From assembly GCA_027422505.1 (NCBI GenBank), contig JAPQWV010001570.1, positions 17,638 to 81,637 of the forward strand: 64,000 bases of DNA, given 5' to 3'. The notes under the pieces were generated by a model that saw nothing but the letters and a program-made list of their open reading frames with translations, did not search any database and was not told the origin of the DNA. Shown piece by piece: positions 21,947 through 34,194 of this stretch; positions within the stretch are counted from its first letter, which is position 1, and the number at the start of each line of letters is the position of its first letter. This DNA comes from Craterostigma plantagineum. Lineage: Eukaryota > Streptophyta > Magnoliopsida > Lamiales > Linderniaceae. A program made the translations under genes and the position numbers.

Positions 21947-23317
21947 TGATAAACGTAATTATATATATTTATATTGTTATTATTGTGGGCATAATATTTG
22001 AATTTTGGGGGGTCTTCGCGTAATTATGGCAAGAATTGGGGCAAACTATGCAAATTGGCAGATTTTTGAAGACATCAACGAGACAAAAGATGGCATTTCT
22101 TCCTTGAAACAAGAAGTTAGGCAAAGGAGGACAAAGCATGGCGTGTTTTCAGGCGTGTCTTAAGAAAGCAACTATACAACTTGCTCTTATTTATAGACGA
22201 TCAAAAGCTGAGAAGAGAGGAGAGCAGTCTGCCCTATACCTTACTCAACCTTTGTTTGCTCACCTAAACCCAAAGCACATATCTCAAGTTCCATCTCCCA
22301 CTTCACGTACGTCGCTCACTTCTAAGACCAAGCTCGCAGCTGCTCTTCTCCCCTCACATAGCACATACGGCAGCAAGGACCAACAAGGAGCTAAAAGCTG
22401 GGCTACCCTTCCAAGCTCGCTCACAAGGTGTTCGATCAATTCCCTCAATGAAGAATAAGGATATAATCCGCCAATTTCAGGGAAGATACGATGTTTTGTC
22501 CGAGTTATATCAATTCTTCGTTGTGTTTAATTCATCCTATGAGTAGCTAAATCCCGTAGTGTTTGAGACTAGATGAACCCTAGTGACATCGTATGCATGT
22601 TTTAAGTATTGTTATTTTGGCTACTGTTATGACTCGTTTACGAATTATATTATTGTTTTGATTATGTCTATGTGATTAAGATAATTGTTGGGAAATCGTA
22701 CGCTACGCTCGAGAGAGGGGCGAACGATTAGACCACTCGTAGACGAGCGGAATAAATCCATCGCTAGAGATAGGTTGGGCTATCCCGTCGGATTAGAGTC
22801 AAATCTAATAGAGAGATTTATCGTATTCTAATGCGGTCTTCGGTTAAGTAGTTAGGGAAGCTTGCCCGGCTACTTAATTCGTAGATTAGTTGTTTACGTT
22901 TATTTTATAGTAAGGCGCAGTTTCGTCAGCTATAGAGACTCGTATGCATGTTGAAGAAATCTCCACGGTCTAATAATAGTAATGTTCATGTATAATAGAT
23001 ATTCGCTTCGGTCGAGCTAGGGGGATTCAAGTCTCAAATACGTTCGCTTTTATAAATCGTTCCAACTCCGTTATCGCTATTTTATCATATTTTTATTTTT
23101 GTGCTTGTCGTTTATAGTTTATCGTCATTTATATTTTTATCAAACCAAAATATTTACTAGAATATTTAAACGACGGTTTTCTAAAGTAAATTGTTCCTTT
23201 GGGTTCGATACTCGAATATTTGCCATTTCTATACTATTTTCGATAGGTACACTTGCCTGTTGAGCGTAGTTAGTTCGTCGATATTCGTTTTATTTTATTA
23301 CTCGATCCGCTCGATCA
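21947..23317 (+). repeat. LTR 2 of the Athila-like array
   Basis: 1371 bp, TGATAAACG ... GATCA. It serves as 3' LTR of copy A and 5' LTR of copy B. A TATTTATA box lies at about 22188-22195. It differs from LTR 3 by a few indels (for instance a 4-bp GATA step near 23002) and few substitutions. A 106-codon frame (22138-22458) is present in both LTRs but shows no known domain. Confidence 0.95.
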
Positions 23318-23785
23318 AGTTTTTGGCGCCGTTGCCGGGGAACTATTGATATTTGGAGAGCTTTAGTTTATTATTCTAGCCCTATTATTATTATTACTAT
23401 TATTATTATTATTTCTACGCTTATTATTTTTGCTTATTTTTTTTCTTCTTCGTTATTTTCGTTATTTTAATTAGTATTATTTGCTGTTATTTTTTTTATT
23501 AAATATATATTTTTTGCTTAATCGGATTTCGTTTGGTTTAGGTACGTTTATTAATATATATATTATTATTATTTCTTCAAACTATCTATTTTATTTTTAT
23601 CACTATTACAAAAAAAATATATATTATTACAGTCTTTATTATTTCCTTATTATTATTAGCACTCGCTTATTTTTATTTTTTATTATTTTTTTTAGTACTA
23701 TATTTTGTTTTATTGGTTTTTATTTCTAAATCTCTTATTGCTATTGTTATCTTATTTTGTTGTCTAGGTACGTGAACGCTCGTGC
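23318..23785 (+). other. leader of internal copy B with primer-binding site
   Basis: The 18-bp primer site (23324-23341) is followed by a very AT-rich leader with ATT/TTA runs (23380-23412) up to the gag start at 23786. Confidence 0.85.
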
Positions 23786-26383
23786 ATGACCCGAAGGAAT
23801 CCTTCACGACCAATCGTTGAAGGAGACCCGGAGATCGAAAGAACGTTCCGACATAACCTACAAAAAAACGCAAGGCGAGTCGAAATGGCGACTCAAAATC
23901 GTGACGAGATGCCTCTAGAAGCTAGAGAACCTCCAATGAGAGAGCTATGGAGAAACAACGCCGTAGGATCGGTCGGCTCAGCGATAGTCCTTCCTCAAGT
24001 CCCGAACAACTTTGAGCTGAAACATCATTGGCTTCAAATGCTTCAGACGACAGCTCAATACGATGGACTCTCCGAAGAAGACGCTTACCGACACATACGT
24101 GACTTCCTATCCGTCACGGACACAATACGAGTACAAGGAGTAAGCCCTGAAACGATTCGGCTCTACTTATTTCCGTTCTCCCTACGAGGTAACGCTAAGG
24201 AATGGTATAATCTGCTACCCGAACGATCCATCACCACTTGGGACGAGATGCACGCCACCTTCATCACACACTTCTTTCCACCGTCAAAGGTGCTGAAACT
24301 AAAAATGGATCTTACGGCATTCAAGCAGAAGGAAGGCGAGAATTTATACGACGTATGGACACGTTTCAAGACGCTTCTGAACCGTTTCCCACAACATGGT
24401 ATGACGAAGAGCGAATTGATACAGCGATTCCATGAATCGTTGAATGATATTACCGTTCAACTACTTGACGGGGCATGCAACGGAGGATTATGCAATTTAA
24501 GCACAACGGACGGCTGGAATCTGATCGAAGAATATAGCGCAAATAGCTTCCGGCGCGGGAGTTCCAGCAATAGAGGCAAACCACCAGGGATGTACGATGT
24601 CGATAATGCAACCGCGATAAACGCCAAGTTCGACACATTCCAACAACAAATCGCAGCTAACAACCTCCAAATGCAAACGTTGATGAATACGCTATTACCC
24701 ACGCTAACAACAAAGCCGGTTGTTAATGCTGTGCAGGTACAATCTGTCCCGAGGACTTCCCCAGCTACTCCGCCTCCTCATGCATACCCAAATTATACTA
24801 CGCCATGTGCTACATGCAGCGAAAGTCACGACGCAACCCGTTGTCCAGCCACTATTCCGATGGAGCAAGTCGACTACATGGGTAACTACCAAGGCCAACG
24901 AAGCTACGTCCCGAACCGAGTTCATCCGAACTTGGCCTACGGTAATCAACAACAAGCTCCACCAGGATTTCAAAACCAAAGAACGCAAGGATACCATGGC
25001 GCAAATGCTGAGCCCACCTCGTATAATCGCGTTGATAAGCTCGAGGGAATGCTCGAGAAGCTAATGGGAAAGCTCGACTCTCGCTTGGATAATCAAGAAG
25101 CACGGTTGCAAAACACCGAGTCTTCCCTACGGGCCTTGGAGAAGCAAGTTGGGCAGATTGCCGAATCAATCCAACAACGTCCTTCCGGATCGTTGCCAAG
25201 TTATACCGAGACCAATCCAAAGGACCACCATGTAAAGGCGGTGACACTTCGTAACGGGAGAGAGCTCGAGGAAGTGCAGAAAACGAAGAAGAACGTTGAA
25301 CCCACGCAACCGAGCAGCGAGGCCGACAAACAAGAGGAGACTGCGTCTAAGCCACCTGTCAAGGCATATCAACCAAAAATTCCATACCCAGCAAGGCTTA
25401 AACGGGAAATCGTTGATGATCAATTTGGTAAATTTCTCGCTATTTTTAAACAATTACATATTAATTTACCACTTGTTGATGCCCTTGCGCAGATGCACCG
25501 CTGGGCAAAGTTTTTGAAGGATCTTATCACGAACAAGCGCAAGCTTGAAGACGTTTCCACCGTTGAGTTGCGAGGAGAGTGCTCTGCTATTCTACAGAAC
25601 AAGCTACCGAAAAAGCTTAAGGATCCAAGGAGTTTTACTATACCATGTTTAGTAGGAGATTTAGTCGTAAGTAAGGCATTGGCCGATTTAGGAGCAAGTA
25701 TTAATTTGATGCCTTATTCTATGTTTAAACGACTTGGTTTAGGAGAGCCCAAACCCACTAGGATGAGTTTACAATTAGCGGATAGATCTGTTAAGTATCC
25801 TAGGGGTATCATAGAAGATGTGCTGGTTAAGGTCGATAAATTTATAATTCCTGCAGATTTTGTTATTCTCGATATGGAGGAGGATGAAAATATTCCTCTA
25901 ATATTGGGTAGGCCATTTCTCGCTACTGGAGGAACCATGGTCGATGTTCGTAACGGAACATTGACGTTAACTATAGACGGCGACAAAGTTACATTTGATA
26001 TGACCGAATCCATGAAAAATTCCAAGAAATTAGACGATAAGTGCTTTTATATCGATGCATGGAATGACTTTTTATCATTGCAGGGACTATCACAACCACA
26101 AACGTTTGCTTCGATGTCAGGATTAGCAGAGACTGAAGAGCCAATGCATGAACGATCTTTTGAGGTTGACCAAATAGAAGCAGACAAAGACGAGGCGGAA
26201 CCTAACATCGAAGTGCACCCGAACAAAGAAGAGGAAAAAGAAAAATGTTCGATTGAGGAGCCACCAACCCTCGAACTCAAGCAACTGCCCGATCACTTGG
26301 AGTATGCGTTTCTCGAGGAAAACTCGAAGCTACCCGTAATTATAGCATCAAATTGGAGAAGAAACAGAAAATCATGCTCCTAG
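23786..26383 (+). CDS. Athila gag-protease frame, copy B
   Basis: Open frame of 865 codons. The gag domain lies at about residues 100-240 (AKEWYNLLPE, THFFPPSK, GENLYDVWTRFK). A cysteine/histidine motif resembling a knuckle (CATCSESHDATRCP) lies near 340, a coiled coil near 420-480, and the aspartic protease near 630-760 (ADLGASINLMP, GRPFLATGG); the DLGAS form is normal for Athila. The frame leaves register at about 26350 by loss of one base, so the last residues are out of phase and the RT follows in another frame. Confidence 0.9.
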   Translation: MTRRNPSRPIVEGDPEIERTFRHNLQKNARRVEMATQNRDEMPLEAREPPMRELWRNNAVGSVGSAIVLPQVPNNFELKHHWLQMLQTTAQYDGLSEEDAYRHIRDFLSVTDTIRVQGVSPETIRLYLFPFSLRGNAKEWYNLLPERSITTWDEMHATFITHFFPPSKVLKLKMDLTAFKQKEGENLYDVWTRFKTLLNRFPQHGMTKSELIQRFHESLNDITVQLLDGACNGGLCNLSTTDGWNLIEEYSANSFRRGSSSNRGKPPGMYDVDNATAINAKFDTFQQQIAANNLQMQTLMNTLLPTLTTKPVVNAVQVQSVPRTSPATPPPHAYPNYTTPCATCSESHDATRCPATIPMEQVDYMGNYQGQRSYVPNRVHPNLAYGNQQQAPPGFQNQRTQGYHGANAEPTSYNRVDKLEGMLEKLMGKLDSRLDNQEARLQNTESSLRALEKQVGQIAESIQQRPSGSLPSYTETNPKDHHVKAVTLRNGRELEEVQKTKKNVEPTQPSSEADKQEETASKPPVKAYQPKIPYPARLKREIVDDQFGKFLAIFKQLHINLPLVDALAQMHRWAKFLKDLITNKRKLEDVSTVELRGECSAILQNKLPKKLKDPRSFTIPCLVGDLVVSKALADLGASINLMPYSMFKRLGLGEPKPTRMSLQLADRSVKYPRGIIEDVLVKVDKFIIPADFVILDMEEDENIPLILGRPFLATGGTMVDVRNGTLTLTIDGDKVTFDMTESMKNSKKLDDKCFYIDAWNDFLSLQGLSQPQTFASMSGLAETEEPMHERSFEVDQIEADKDEAEPNIEVHPNKEEEKEKCSIEEPPTLELKQLPDHLEYAFLEENSKLPVIIASNWRRNRKSCS

Positions 26384-28884
26384 ACCTGTTACGGGAGCAT
26401 AAGAAGGCGCTCGCATGGAAGATATCAGATATTCGAGGAATCAGCCCGACCTTCTGCATGCATAGGATCCTGATGGAAAACGAGTTCAAGCCTGTGGTGC
26501 AACATCAAAGGCGTTTAAACCCGAACATGAAGGAGATAGTAAAAGCTGAGATCCCAATCGCACCAGAAGATCAAGAGAAAACAACTTTTACGTGCCCATT
26601 CGGAACCTTTGCATATCGGCGGATGCCTTTCGGACTGTGTAATGCCCCGGCTACCTTCCAACGGTGCATGATGGCCATTTTCGACAAATTAATCGGTAAA
26701 GGAATGGAGGTTTTCATGGATGATTTTTCGATTTTTGGCAACTCATTTGAGGTATGTCTTTCCAATCTTAAGGCGGTACTTAAACGATGCGAGGAAACGA
26801 ACCTTGTGCTAAACTGGGAAAAATGTCATTTTATGGCTAGAGAAGGTATCGTTTTAGGTCATAAGATATCGGCTAGAGGAATCGAGGTAGATAGAGCAAA
26901 AATAGAAACTATTGAACGATTACCTCCACCAACGTCGGTAAAAGCAATTAGAAGTTTCTTAGGACATGTTGGTTTTTATCGTAGATTTATTAAAGATTTT
27001 TCTAAAATTGCTAGACCTTTAACTCGCTTGCTAGAAAAAGATGTACCTTATGAGTTTACGACCGATTGTATGAATGCTTTTACTCTACTTAAGGATAAAC
27101 TTATTAATGCCCCTGTCATGGTAGCCCCGGATTGGAGGCTACCCTTCGAACTAATGTGCGATGCCAGTGATTTTGCAGTAGGTGCAGTTTTGGGGCAGCG
27201 ACGGGAAAAATATTTCCAGCCAATACACTATGCAAGCAAGACTCTAAATGAGGCGCAATCAAATTATACCACCACCGAGAAGGAATTGCTTGCAGTCGTG
27301 TTTGCAATCGACAAGTTCCGTCAATATCTTATCCTATCGAAGGTCATCATCTACACGGATCATTCAGCCATTAAGCATCTCTTTGCAAAGCGGATGCAAA
27401 GCCGAGGCTGATCCGATACTACTTCAAGAGTTCGACGTGGAGTTCCGCGACCAAAAGGGAACGGAGAATCTTGCCGCAGACCACTTGTCGAGACTAGAAG
27501 AGACACCATGCGAGGTTACAAAAGAGGAGACAATCCGAGACTACTTTCCCGATGAACACCTTTACGCTATACATGAGGTACCTGATGAACTTCCATGGTA
27601 TGCCGATATTGCTAACTATCTTGTAGCTAGGATCTTACCAAAGGGATACACGAGTCACCAGAGGAAGAAATTCTTCTCGGACTTGAAGTATTACTTTTGG
27701 GATGATCCTTATCTATTTAGGATTTGTGCGGATAATATAATCAGGCGATGCGTAAGCTTCCCTGAAACAATCGATATCTTGGGACATTGCCACACGGGAC
27801 CGTGCGGAGGCCATTATGGAGGCAACCGAACCGCACAAAAGGTACTAGAATGTGGATTCTACTGGCCAACAATTTTCAAGGACGCGCAAAGGTATGTAGA
27901 AATGTGCGATAGGTGCCAACAGACAGGTAATATCTCTAAGCGCAATGAAATGCCTCAGAATTTTATACTCGTTTGTGAAATATTTGATGTATGGGGCATT
28001 GATTTTATGGGTCCGTTTCCGACATCTTTTAAAAATCAATATATCCTAGTTGTAGTCGATTATGTGTCAAAATGGGTGGAAGCGCAAGCGCTGCCCACTA
28101 ACGATGCTAGGGTAGTCGTTAAATTTTTAAAAGCTTTATTTTCACGATTTGGCTCACCTCGTTGCATTATCAGTGATAAAGGCACGCATTTTTGTAACAC
28201 CCAATTTGCAAAGACGCTCGAGAAATACGGCGTAAAACATAGTATTAGTACCGCATACCATCCTCAAGCGAGCGGCCAAGTGGAGGTCGTGAACAGGGAG
28301 CTGAAGCGGATACTAGAGAAGACCGTGGAACACCATAGGCGGGATTGGCCGAACAAGCTAAACGATGCTTTATGGGCATACCGGACAGCATACAAGACAC
28401 CTATCGGATCTACGCCCTATAGACTTGTTTACGGGAAATCTTGTCATTTACCCGTCGAGCTAGAACACAAAGCGTATTGGGCGCTGAAAAAACTAAATTT
28501 TGATTTGAATCTTGCAGGTGAAAAGCGGAACTTACAGATGAACGAGCTCAACGAGTGGAGGCAGATGGCGTACGAAAATACTCGCCTCTACAAGGAGCGT
28601 ACGAAGCTGTATCATGATCGTAAATCATGAAACGGGAATTTCAAGAAGGCGATCGGGTCTTGCTTTACAACTCGCGCCTGCGGCTGTTTCCTGGTAAACT
28701 GAAATCGCGATGGTCTGGACCATTCACGGTGACCCGAGTATTCCCGTATGGAACTGTCGAGATCACACATCCGGAGAAGGGGACCTTCAAAGTGAACGGG
28801 CACCGACTCAAGCATTACTATGGCGGCAACATCGAGGCGCTCGAAAAAGAAACCATCCACCTCCTCGATACCACCCGGAGCTAA
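26353..28884 (+). pseudogene. Athila pol, internal copy B (RT, RNase H, integrase)
   Basis: RT starts in a frame shifted from gag-protease. About 90 residues including the first catalytic region are missing between VKAE and IPIAPEDQEKT (near 26553). The DD box (FMDDFSIFG), RNase H and integrase (zinc site, D-D-E core) follow. One base is lost near 27388 (private to this copy); the losses near 27414 and 28625 are shared with copy A. The integrase core frame 27248-28630 is otherwise open. The tail [11 protein letters not shown] to the stop at 28884 is in a further frame. Confidence 0.92.
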
Positions 28885-30392
28885 AAAAATCGCCAAACTA
28901 TGTCTAGCTAAAAGACATTAAAGAAAGCGCTACTTGGGAGGCACCCCAAGCCTATCCTATGTTTTTATTTTATTTTTATGCGCATTTTTAGTTTTTATGA
29001 TTTTGTTTTTCAACGATCGCAGGGACTTCAAAATCTCAAGTGTGGGGAGGAGCCGTACAGAGCATGCATATCGGACTATTCAGGGAAGTTCGCTTATCTT
29101 TTTATTTCCTTTTCCTTGTGTTGCATGATTGTTACGTTGAGGACAACGTAAAGCTTAAGTGTGGGGAGGGGAATTTCTGTGAAATTTAGGCGAACATGTT
29201 ATATCTATGCATGTCTTGATTTTTGGTACAAATTTTTTTTTTTCGAAAATTTTGCATAAAATGTTTTTCCCGAAAATTATGTTTCTTATCATGACGGGAT
29301 GACTTTATGTTTGGAATTTTGTGAGTAATTAGGATACATATGCGTAGCCTACTTCTTTCTTACATGATGAACTTGGCGATACTTGAGAAATTCGTACACA
29401 TAACCCTATTTTGTGAGATTTTTGAGCCTACGAGCTTTTTGCTCATTTCTTTGGTTGTGTGAATCATGTTTAGTTTAATTCTCTTCAGAATTTGCTTGTG
29501 TATTACGTTTTGAAACTACTTAAAGTGTGATTGCGTGAAAATGAGGAAGGCATTAGGAATTCAGTCCATAGCCAAAGTATCCAACCACAACTGGCCCCCG
29601 TAGTTAGCCACTTTGAGCCTGGGCCTTTTATTTGAAAAAACCCGATTATAAATTGCCAGCCTTCAGACATAAACCCATTGGAGCGATAGTAGGAGTGGAG
29701 GTTGAATGCCGAACTCAAGAAGTGCAACCCGTGCTAAATTTCTGAGCTGAGCGTCGGAGAAAAAGTGTAGTAGAAAAAAATAAAAAGAAAAAAAAAGAGC
29801 GAAAAAAAAAAATTTAGTCGGCTAAGAACTCTTCCTCCGATAATCTTTCACTCTCAAAAGCATATTACCTATTTTCTTGATTGAGAGGTTAGAAAGAAGA
29901 AGGGCTTAGTAGAAAAAAAAACGACGAAAGAATGAAAAGAGTGGAAAAAGGGGCGAATCATGGGTGCGTTCGAGATGATGGCATGAGTCCGACACGACTA
30001 CATCTCATATTTATTTTTTAGGCTTACCCTCTACATATCCTACATATCTCAGCCATATCATAATCCGGTAAAGACATTCCAATTCACGCTTGAACATTGA
30101 AAGTGGTAGATTTACGAATTGCCTGCAAGCTTATGGTAGAAATTAGATTAGTGCATGGCCCGAGAGAGTTCACAGACATTTTAACCTATACACTGAATGA
30201 TCTGAGTGAATCTTTGTGCGGTTCGGATTTCGACGGTATTGCTAAAGAAAATCGTGTAGTTAGTCGTTGATTTCAAATATGCTTTCCGACCTTACTTGCA
30301 TTATCTCCTACGTGATTTTGTTCTCGATTGATACGTTGCATGATTTTATCTCTTTGCTTGAGGGCAAGCAAACGTTTAAGTGTGGGGATATT
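28885..30392 (+). other. 3' non-coding part of internal copy B with polypurine tract
   Basis: Near-identical to 20440-21946. G-rich tracts at about 29039, 29157 and 30378; the last directly precedes LTR 3. No envelope-like frame. Confidence 0.75.
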
Positions 30393-31766
30393 TGATAAAC
30401 GTAATTATATATATTTATATTGTTATTATTGTGGGCATAATATTTGAATTTTGGGGGGTCTTCGCGTAATTATGGCAAGAATTGGGGCAAACTATGCAAA
30501 TTGGCAGATTTTTGAAGACATCAACGAGACAAAAGATGGCATTTCTTCCTTGAAACAAGAAGTTAGGCAAAGGAGGACAAAGCATGGCGTGTTTTCAGGC
30601 GTGTCTTAAGAAAGCAACTATACAACTTGCTCTTATTTATAGACGATCAAAAGCTGAGAAGAGAGGAGAGCAGTCTGCCCTATACCTTACTCAACCTTTG
30701 TTTGCTCACCTAAACCCAAAGCACATATCTCAAGTTCCATCTCCCACTTCACGTACGTCGCTCACTTCTAAGACCAAGCTCGCAGCTGCTCTTCTCCCCT
30801 CACATAGCACATACGGCAGCAAGGACCAACAAGGAGCTAAAAGCTGGGCTACCCTTCCAAGCTCGCTCACAAGGTGTTCGATCAATTCCCTCAATGAAGA
30901 ATAAGGATATAATCCGCCAATTTCAGGGAAGATACGATGTTTTGTCCGAGTTATATCAATTCTTCGTTGTGTTTAATTCATCCTATGAGTAGCTAAATCC
31001 CGTAGTGTTTGAGACTAGATGAACCCTAGTGACATCGTATGCATGTTTTAAGTATTGTTATTTTGGCTACTGTTATGACTCGTTTACGAATTATATTATT
31101 GTTTTGATTATGTCTATGTGATTAAGATAATTGTTGGGAAATCGTACGCTACGCTCGAGAGAGGGGCGAACGATTAGACCACTCGTAGACGAGCGGAATA
31201 AATCCATCGCTAGAGATAGGTTGGGCTATCCCGTCGGATTAGAGTCAAATCTAATAGAGAGATTTATCGTATTCTAATGCGGTCTTCGGTTAAGTAGTTA
31301 GGGAAGCTTGCCCGGCTACTTAATTCGTAGATTAGTTGTTTACGTTTATTTTATAGTAAGGCGCAGTTTCGTCAGCTATAGAGACTCGTATGCATGTTGA
31401 AGAAATCTCCACGGTCTAATAATAGTAATGTTCATGTATAATAGATAGATATTCGCTTCGGTCGAGCTAGGGGGATTCAAGTCTCAAATACGTTCGCTTT
31501 TATAAATCGTTCCAACTCCGTTATCGCTATTTTATCATATTTTATTTTTGTGCTTGTCGTTTATAGTTTATCGTCATTTATACTTTTATCAAACCAAAAT
31601 ATTTACTAGAATATTTAAACGACGGTTTTCTAAAGTATATAGTTCCTTTGGGTTCGATACTCGAATATTTGCCATTTCTATACTATTTTCGATAGGTACA
31701 CTTGCCTGTTGAGCGTAGTTAGTTCGTCGATATTCGTTTTATTTTATTACTCGATCCGCTCGATCA
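30393..31766 (+). repeat. LTR 3 of the Athila-like array
   Basis: 1374 bp, same ends as LTR 2, followed by the GAGAT duplication. Read-through from its promoter would enter the CACTA relic. Confidence 0.95.
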
Positions 31767-31986
31767 GAGATATCTCAACATGAGCAGCTCTGTCCCCTTT
31801 TTATAAACGTAGAAACCTTGCCCAGTTCTTCTCGCGTGTTCTTCAGCAACAAACTCATAAATAGCGCAGCCATAAGATAGATCTCGTAGCCTGAAATCTT
31901 GACCTTTTTTTCCTCCTAGCGTCGTGTGTATACTTTTTTTTGTCTTATGATTGAATTTGCTGCTTTTCCTTATGTGAATGAAAATG

Positions 31987-32066
31987 ATTGGCTAATATCT
32001 ATCCTTTTGGCTCTCAGTAATTGTTAATTGGCTAATATCTATCCTTTTGGCTCTCAGTAATTGTTA
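31987..32066. repeat. 40-bp tandem duplication
   Basis: A unit beginning ATTGGCTAATATCTATCC occurs twice head to tail with no visible difference. Confidence 0.9.
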
Positions 32067-32219
32067 CGATTGATTTTGCTGCTCTCTTTGTGAAAATGAT
32101 ATTTTTTGTCTCCATCTCTTATGCTTCAATTATTATAACCTTTAAGCCAAATAAATAGATAATTAGCAAATATATGTTATAAGTTGAAACTAGCATAAGC
32201 TCAAATATAGTGTAAATTA

Positions 32220-33120
32220 CCCTGCTCGAGTCGCCTTCAACTCCTCTTGCATCTGAGCATTATGGGAAGGCAGACACTCGATAGGGATGGCTCTGAAGGT
32301 GTCTCAAAGAAGAGGTTTGACGCATTACCCATGGGTACGTTTTGGAACATCGTATAGCCTCCCGAAATCTCAACGAAAGCTTGTGCGGCTGACATGGATA
32401 GATTAGTTGTCTTGGCATTAAAATTCGCCTTTAACAAACAATAACACAAGTAAAAAAACCTTTCAAAGGATAAAATTTCGACAGTCCTCCCTATAAAATG
32501 ACCAAGCTAATTTTTTCAAACCATTCGTTGCAACATCATAACATAATACACAAATCAACATATTTCATACCACAACACTTAATAATGACAATAATTCCAT
32601 TCCATGCAAAAATATAAACAAATGACATTTACCATCCTCTTCTCAGCTTTTTCATCGACGAATGACTTGTCCTTCTTCTTGGTGTGGTTCTCTAAATATC
32701 TGGTTAGGCGGAGGAAGGGCTCCCTGATTCTGTGCATTCTGTCCAATAACATACAATTTGAAAATATAACAATAATGTTAAAGATTGAAGATTGAATGGA
32801 CTTTTACAAAAATAATTGAATGAAATCAAAACTTACAATCTTCTTCGCAAAGTAGCTCGTAGGCACGATCCCTACGTGGACTTCGCGTCTTTACCATCCC
32901 GACCAAAACGGTCTCCGCGTATTGGAACTCTCTTTAAACGCATGAGATAACCGTTTCTCTCTAAGTTCTCGAGCGACTGCATCGTTCAAACTTATATGAC
33001 GGGTCTTTCTCCAATATTAGTCCTTCAACTTGCATATTATCTTAGCCGCTTACGAAGAACATATCGAGAAATTTGGTCTTTACGACCACCGCCGCAGAAG
33101 GATCCCACGAATATCTCTCC
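32220..33120 (-). pseudogene. CACTA (En/Spm-type) transposase exon fragments
   Basis: Three minus-strand pieces with splice-like borders. First: RYSWDPSAAVVVKTKFLD from an acceptor at 33120. Second: RYLENHTKKKDKSFVDEKAE up to a GTAAATG donor at 32632; the HTKKKDxSFVDEKAE pattern is typical of plant CACTA transposases. Third: SMSAAQAFVEISGGYTMF and AQMQEELKATRA (32426-32223). Frames between them are broken. The catalytic TNP2-like domain is not seen. The gene direction fits the CACTA end at 35267 as its 5' end. Confidence 0.55.
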
Positions 33121-33129
33121 TACAAAATA

Positions 33130-34190
33130 TCTAGTTAGTGTAGCACGATGAAATATATATTAAAGAATTAAGGTCACTAATCCGAAAATAGAACCACCAA
33201 CTTAATTGATTTACATGTATTCTTGGTGGTAGTGTGTATGGTAAAACATTATCCAAAAGATTAACTTTTTTCTCCCTCCTTATTGATTCTCTACATCCAT
33301 GCCACCCAGAGGATGTTACTTCCGCACTTTTTAGAAAACGATAACCTCCGCGCTCGCGACATTGTAAGGAGGGCATCATTCTATGAGAAAAAGTCCCCAA
33401 GTGAGCGGTGTATGTATACATGTCGTAATTATTCCCTCATCGTGTCTCTTTCCTTATACTAAATCAGACATTTACATACACTTCATTCGGCATGGATTTT
33501 TTCCCACAACTCCTCAAAACTATTAGATCATGATACAACTCCTCTTTGATATCGCATGGGGTACTCTAACCTAGACATGGCTAATGTGACTGTTTCACTC
33601 GAACTTGGTATAACTGGTTCTAGAACCGGATTATCCAGTAATAACAGTTATCGAACTGGTTCCTGTAAATGGGAACCGGTAACCACCGGTTTTCTTTCCA
33701 GTTCCCAAAATCGAACACGGGTATGAATGGCTATGGCATTTAATTTTTCAGCCCCGTAAAAACTGTAAATACTCCATATTTCTTTCATTTTACACATTTC
33801 TCTAAATCTCTAATTTAATCTGTCATTCTTACTCTCTCATTATACCAACATACACACGCTATACACATAGATCCACACACTCAGCTATTCGGTAGGGATG
33901 GCAGCATTGCGAAGTCCATGAGGATCGTACAATTGTAAACGACGACATGTGCGCCATCGGCGTCACGGAATATAAATGTCCATCACCATTTCCCAGGGGC
34001 GATTTTGGCCACGGATTGGCGTAGGTTACGTTGCTCTTGGACCATTTTTATTTTGTGTTGAAATGTCATTTTTATTTTGGTGTATTTGATAACTTTTATG
34101 TTAATTGATCATAGTTTTTAATATTTTTTTTTACCTTTTTTCTTCTGTGTTATTTATTAATAATTAAATTAAATAAATAAACTCTTAGTT
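33130..34190. other. no gene recognised; fragments of GC-rich MITEs
   Basis: 33600-33730 has repeated GAACCGGT-like motifs as in some hAT-derived repeats, and 33894 (TAGGGATGGCAGC) resembles a hAT end. Neither has a definable partner end. The rest is plain AT-rich DNA. Confidence 0.3.
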
Positions 34191-34194
34191 ATAA

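Larger units (their letters stand above)
18007..31766 (+). mobile_element. Athila-like Ty3/gypsy array with three LTRs and two internal domains
   Basis: Order: truncated LTR (18007-18164), truncated internal domain A (18165-21946), full LTR (21947-23317), internal domain B (23318-30392), full LTR (30393-31766). The whole array starts TG, ends CA and is bounded by one perfect 5-bp duplication GAGAT (18002-18006, 31767-31771). Primer site TGGCGCCGTTGCCGGGGA (23324-23341) matches tRNA-Asp. The protease motif ADLGASINLMP and GRPFLATG are Athila traits. Both LTRs and both internal domains are almost identical by eye. Shared frameshifts show one parent; no copy is fully intact. Confidence 0.95.

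Noticed and set aside
22138..22458. 106-codon frame, repeated at 30584-30904
   Set aside because: It lies inside the Athila LTRs and its identity merely reflects LTR identity; no domain recognised.
24852..25453. Minus-strand frames of 95-131 codons
   Set aside because: Shadows of the Athila gag-protease frame.
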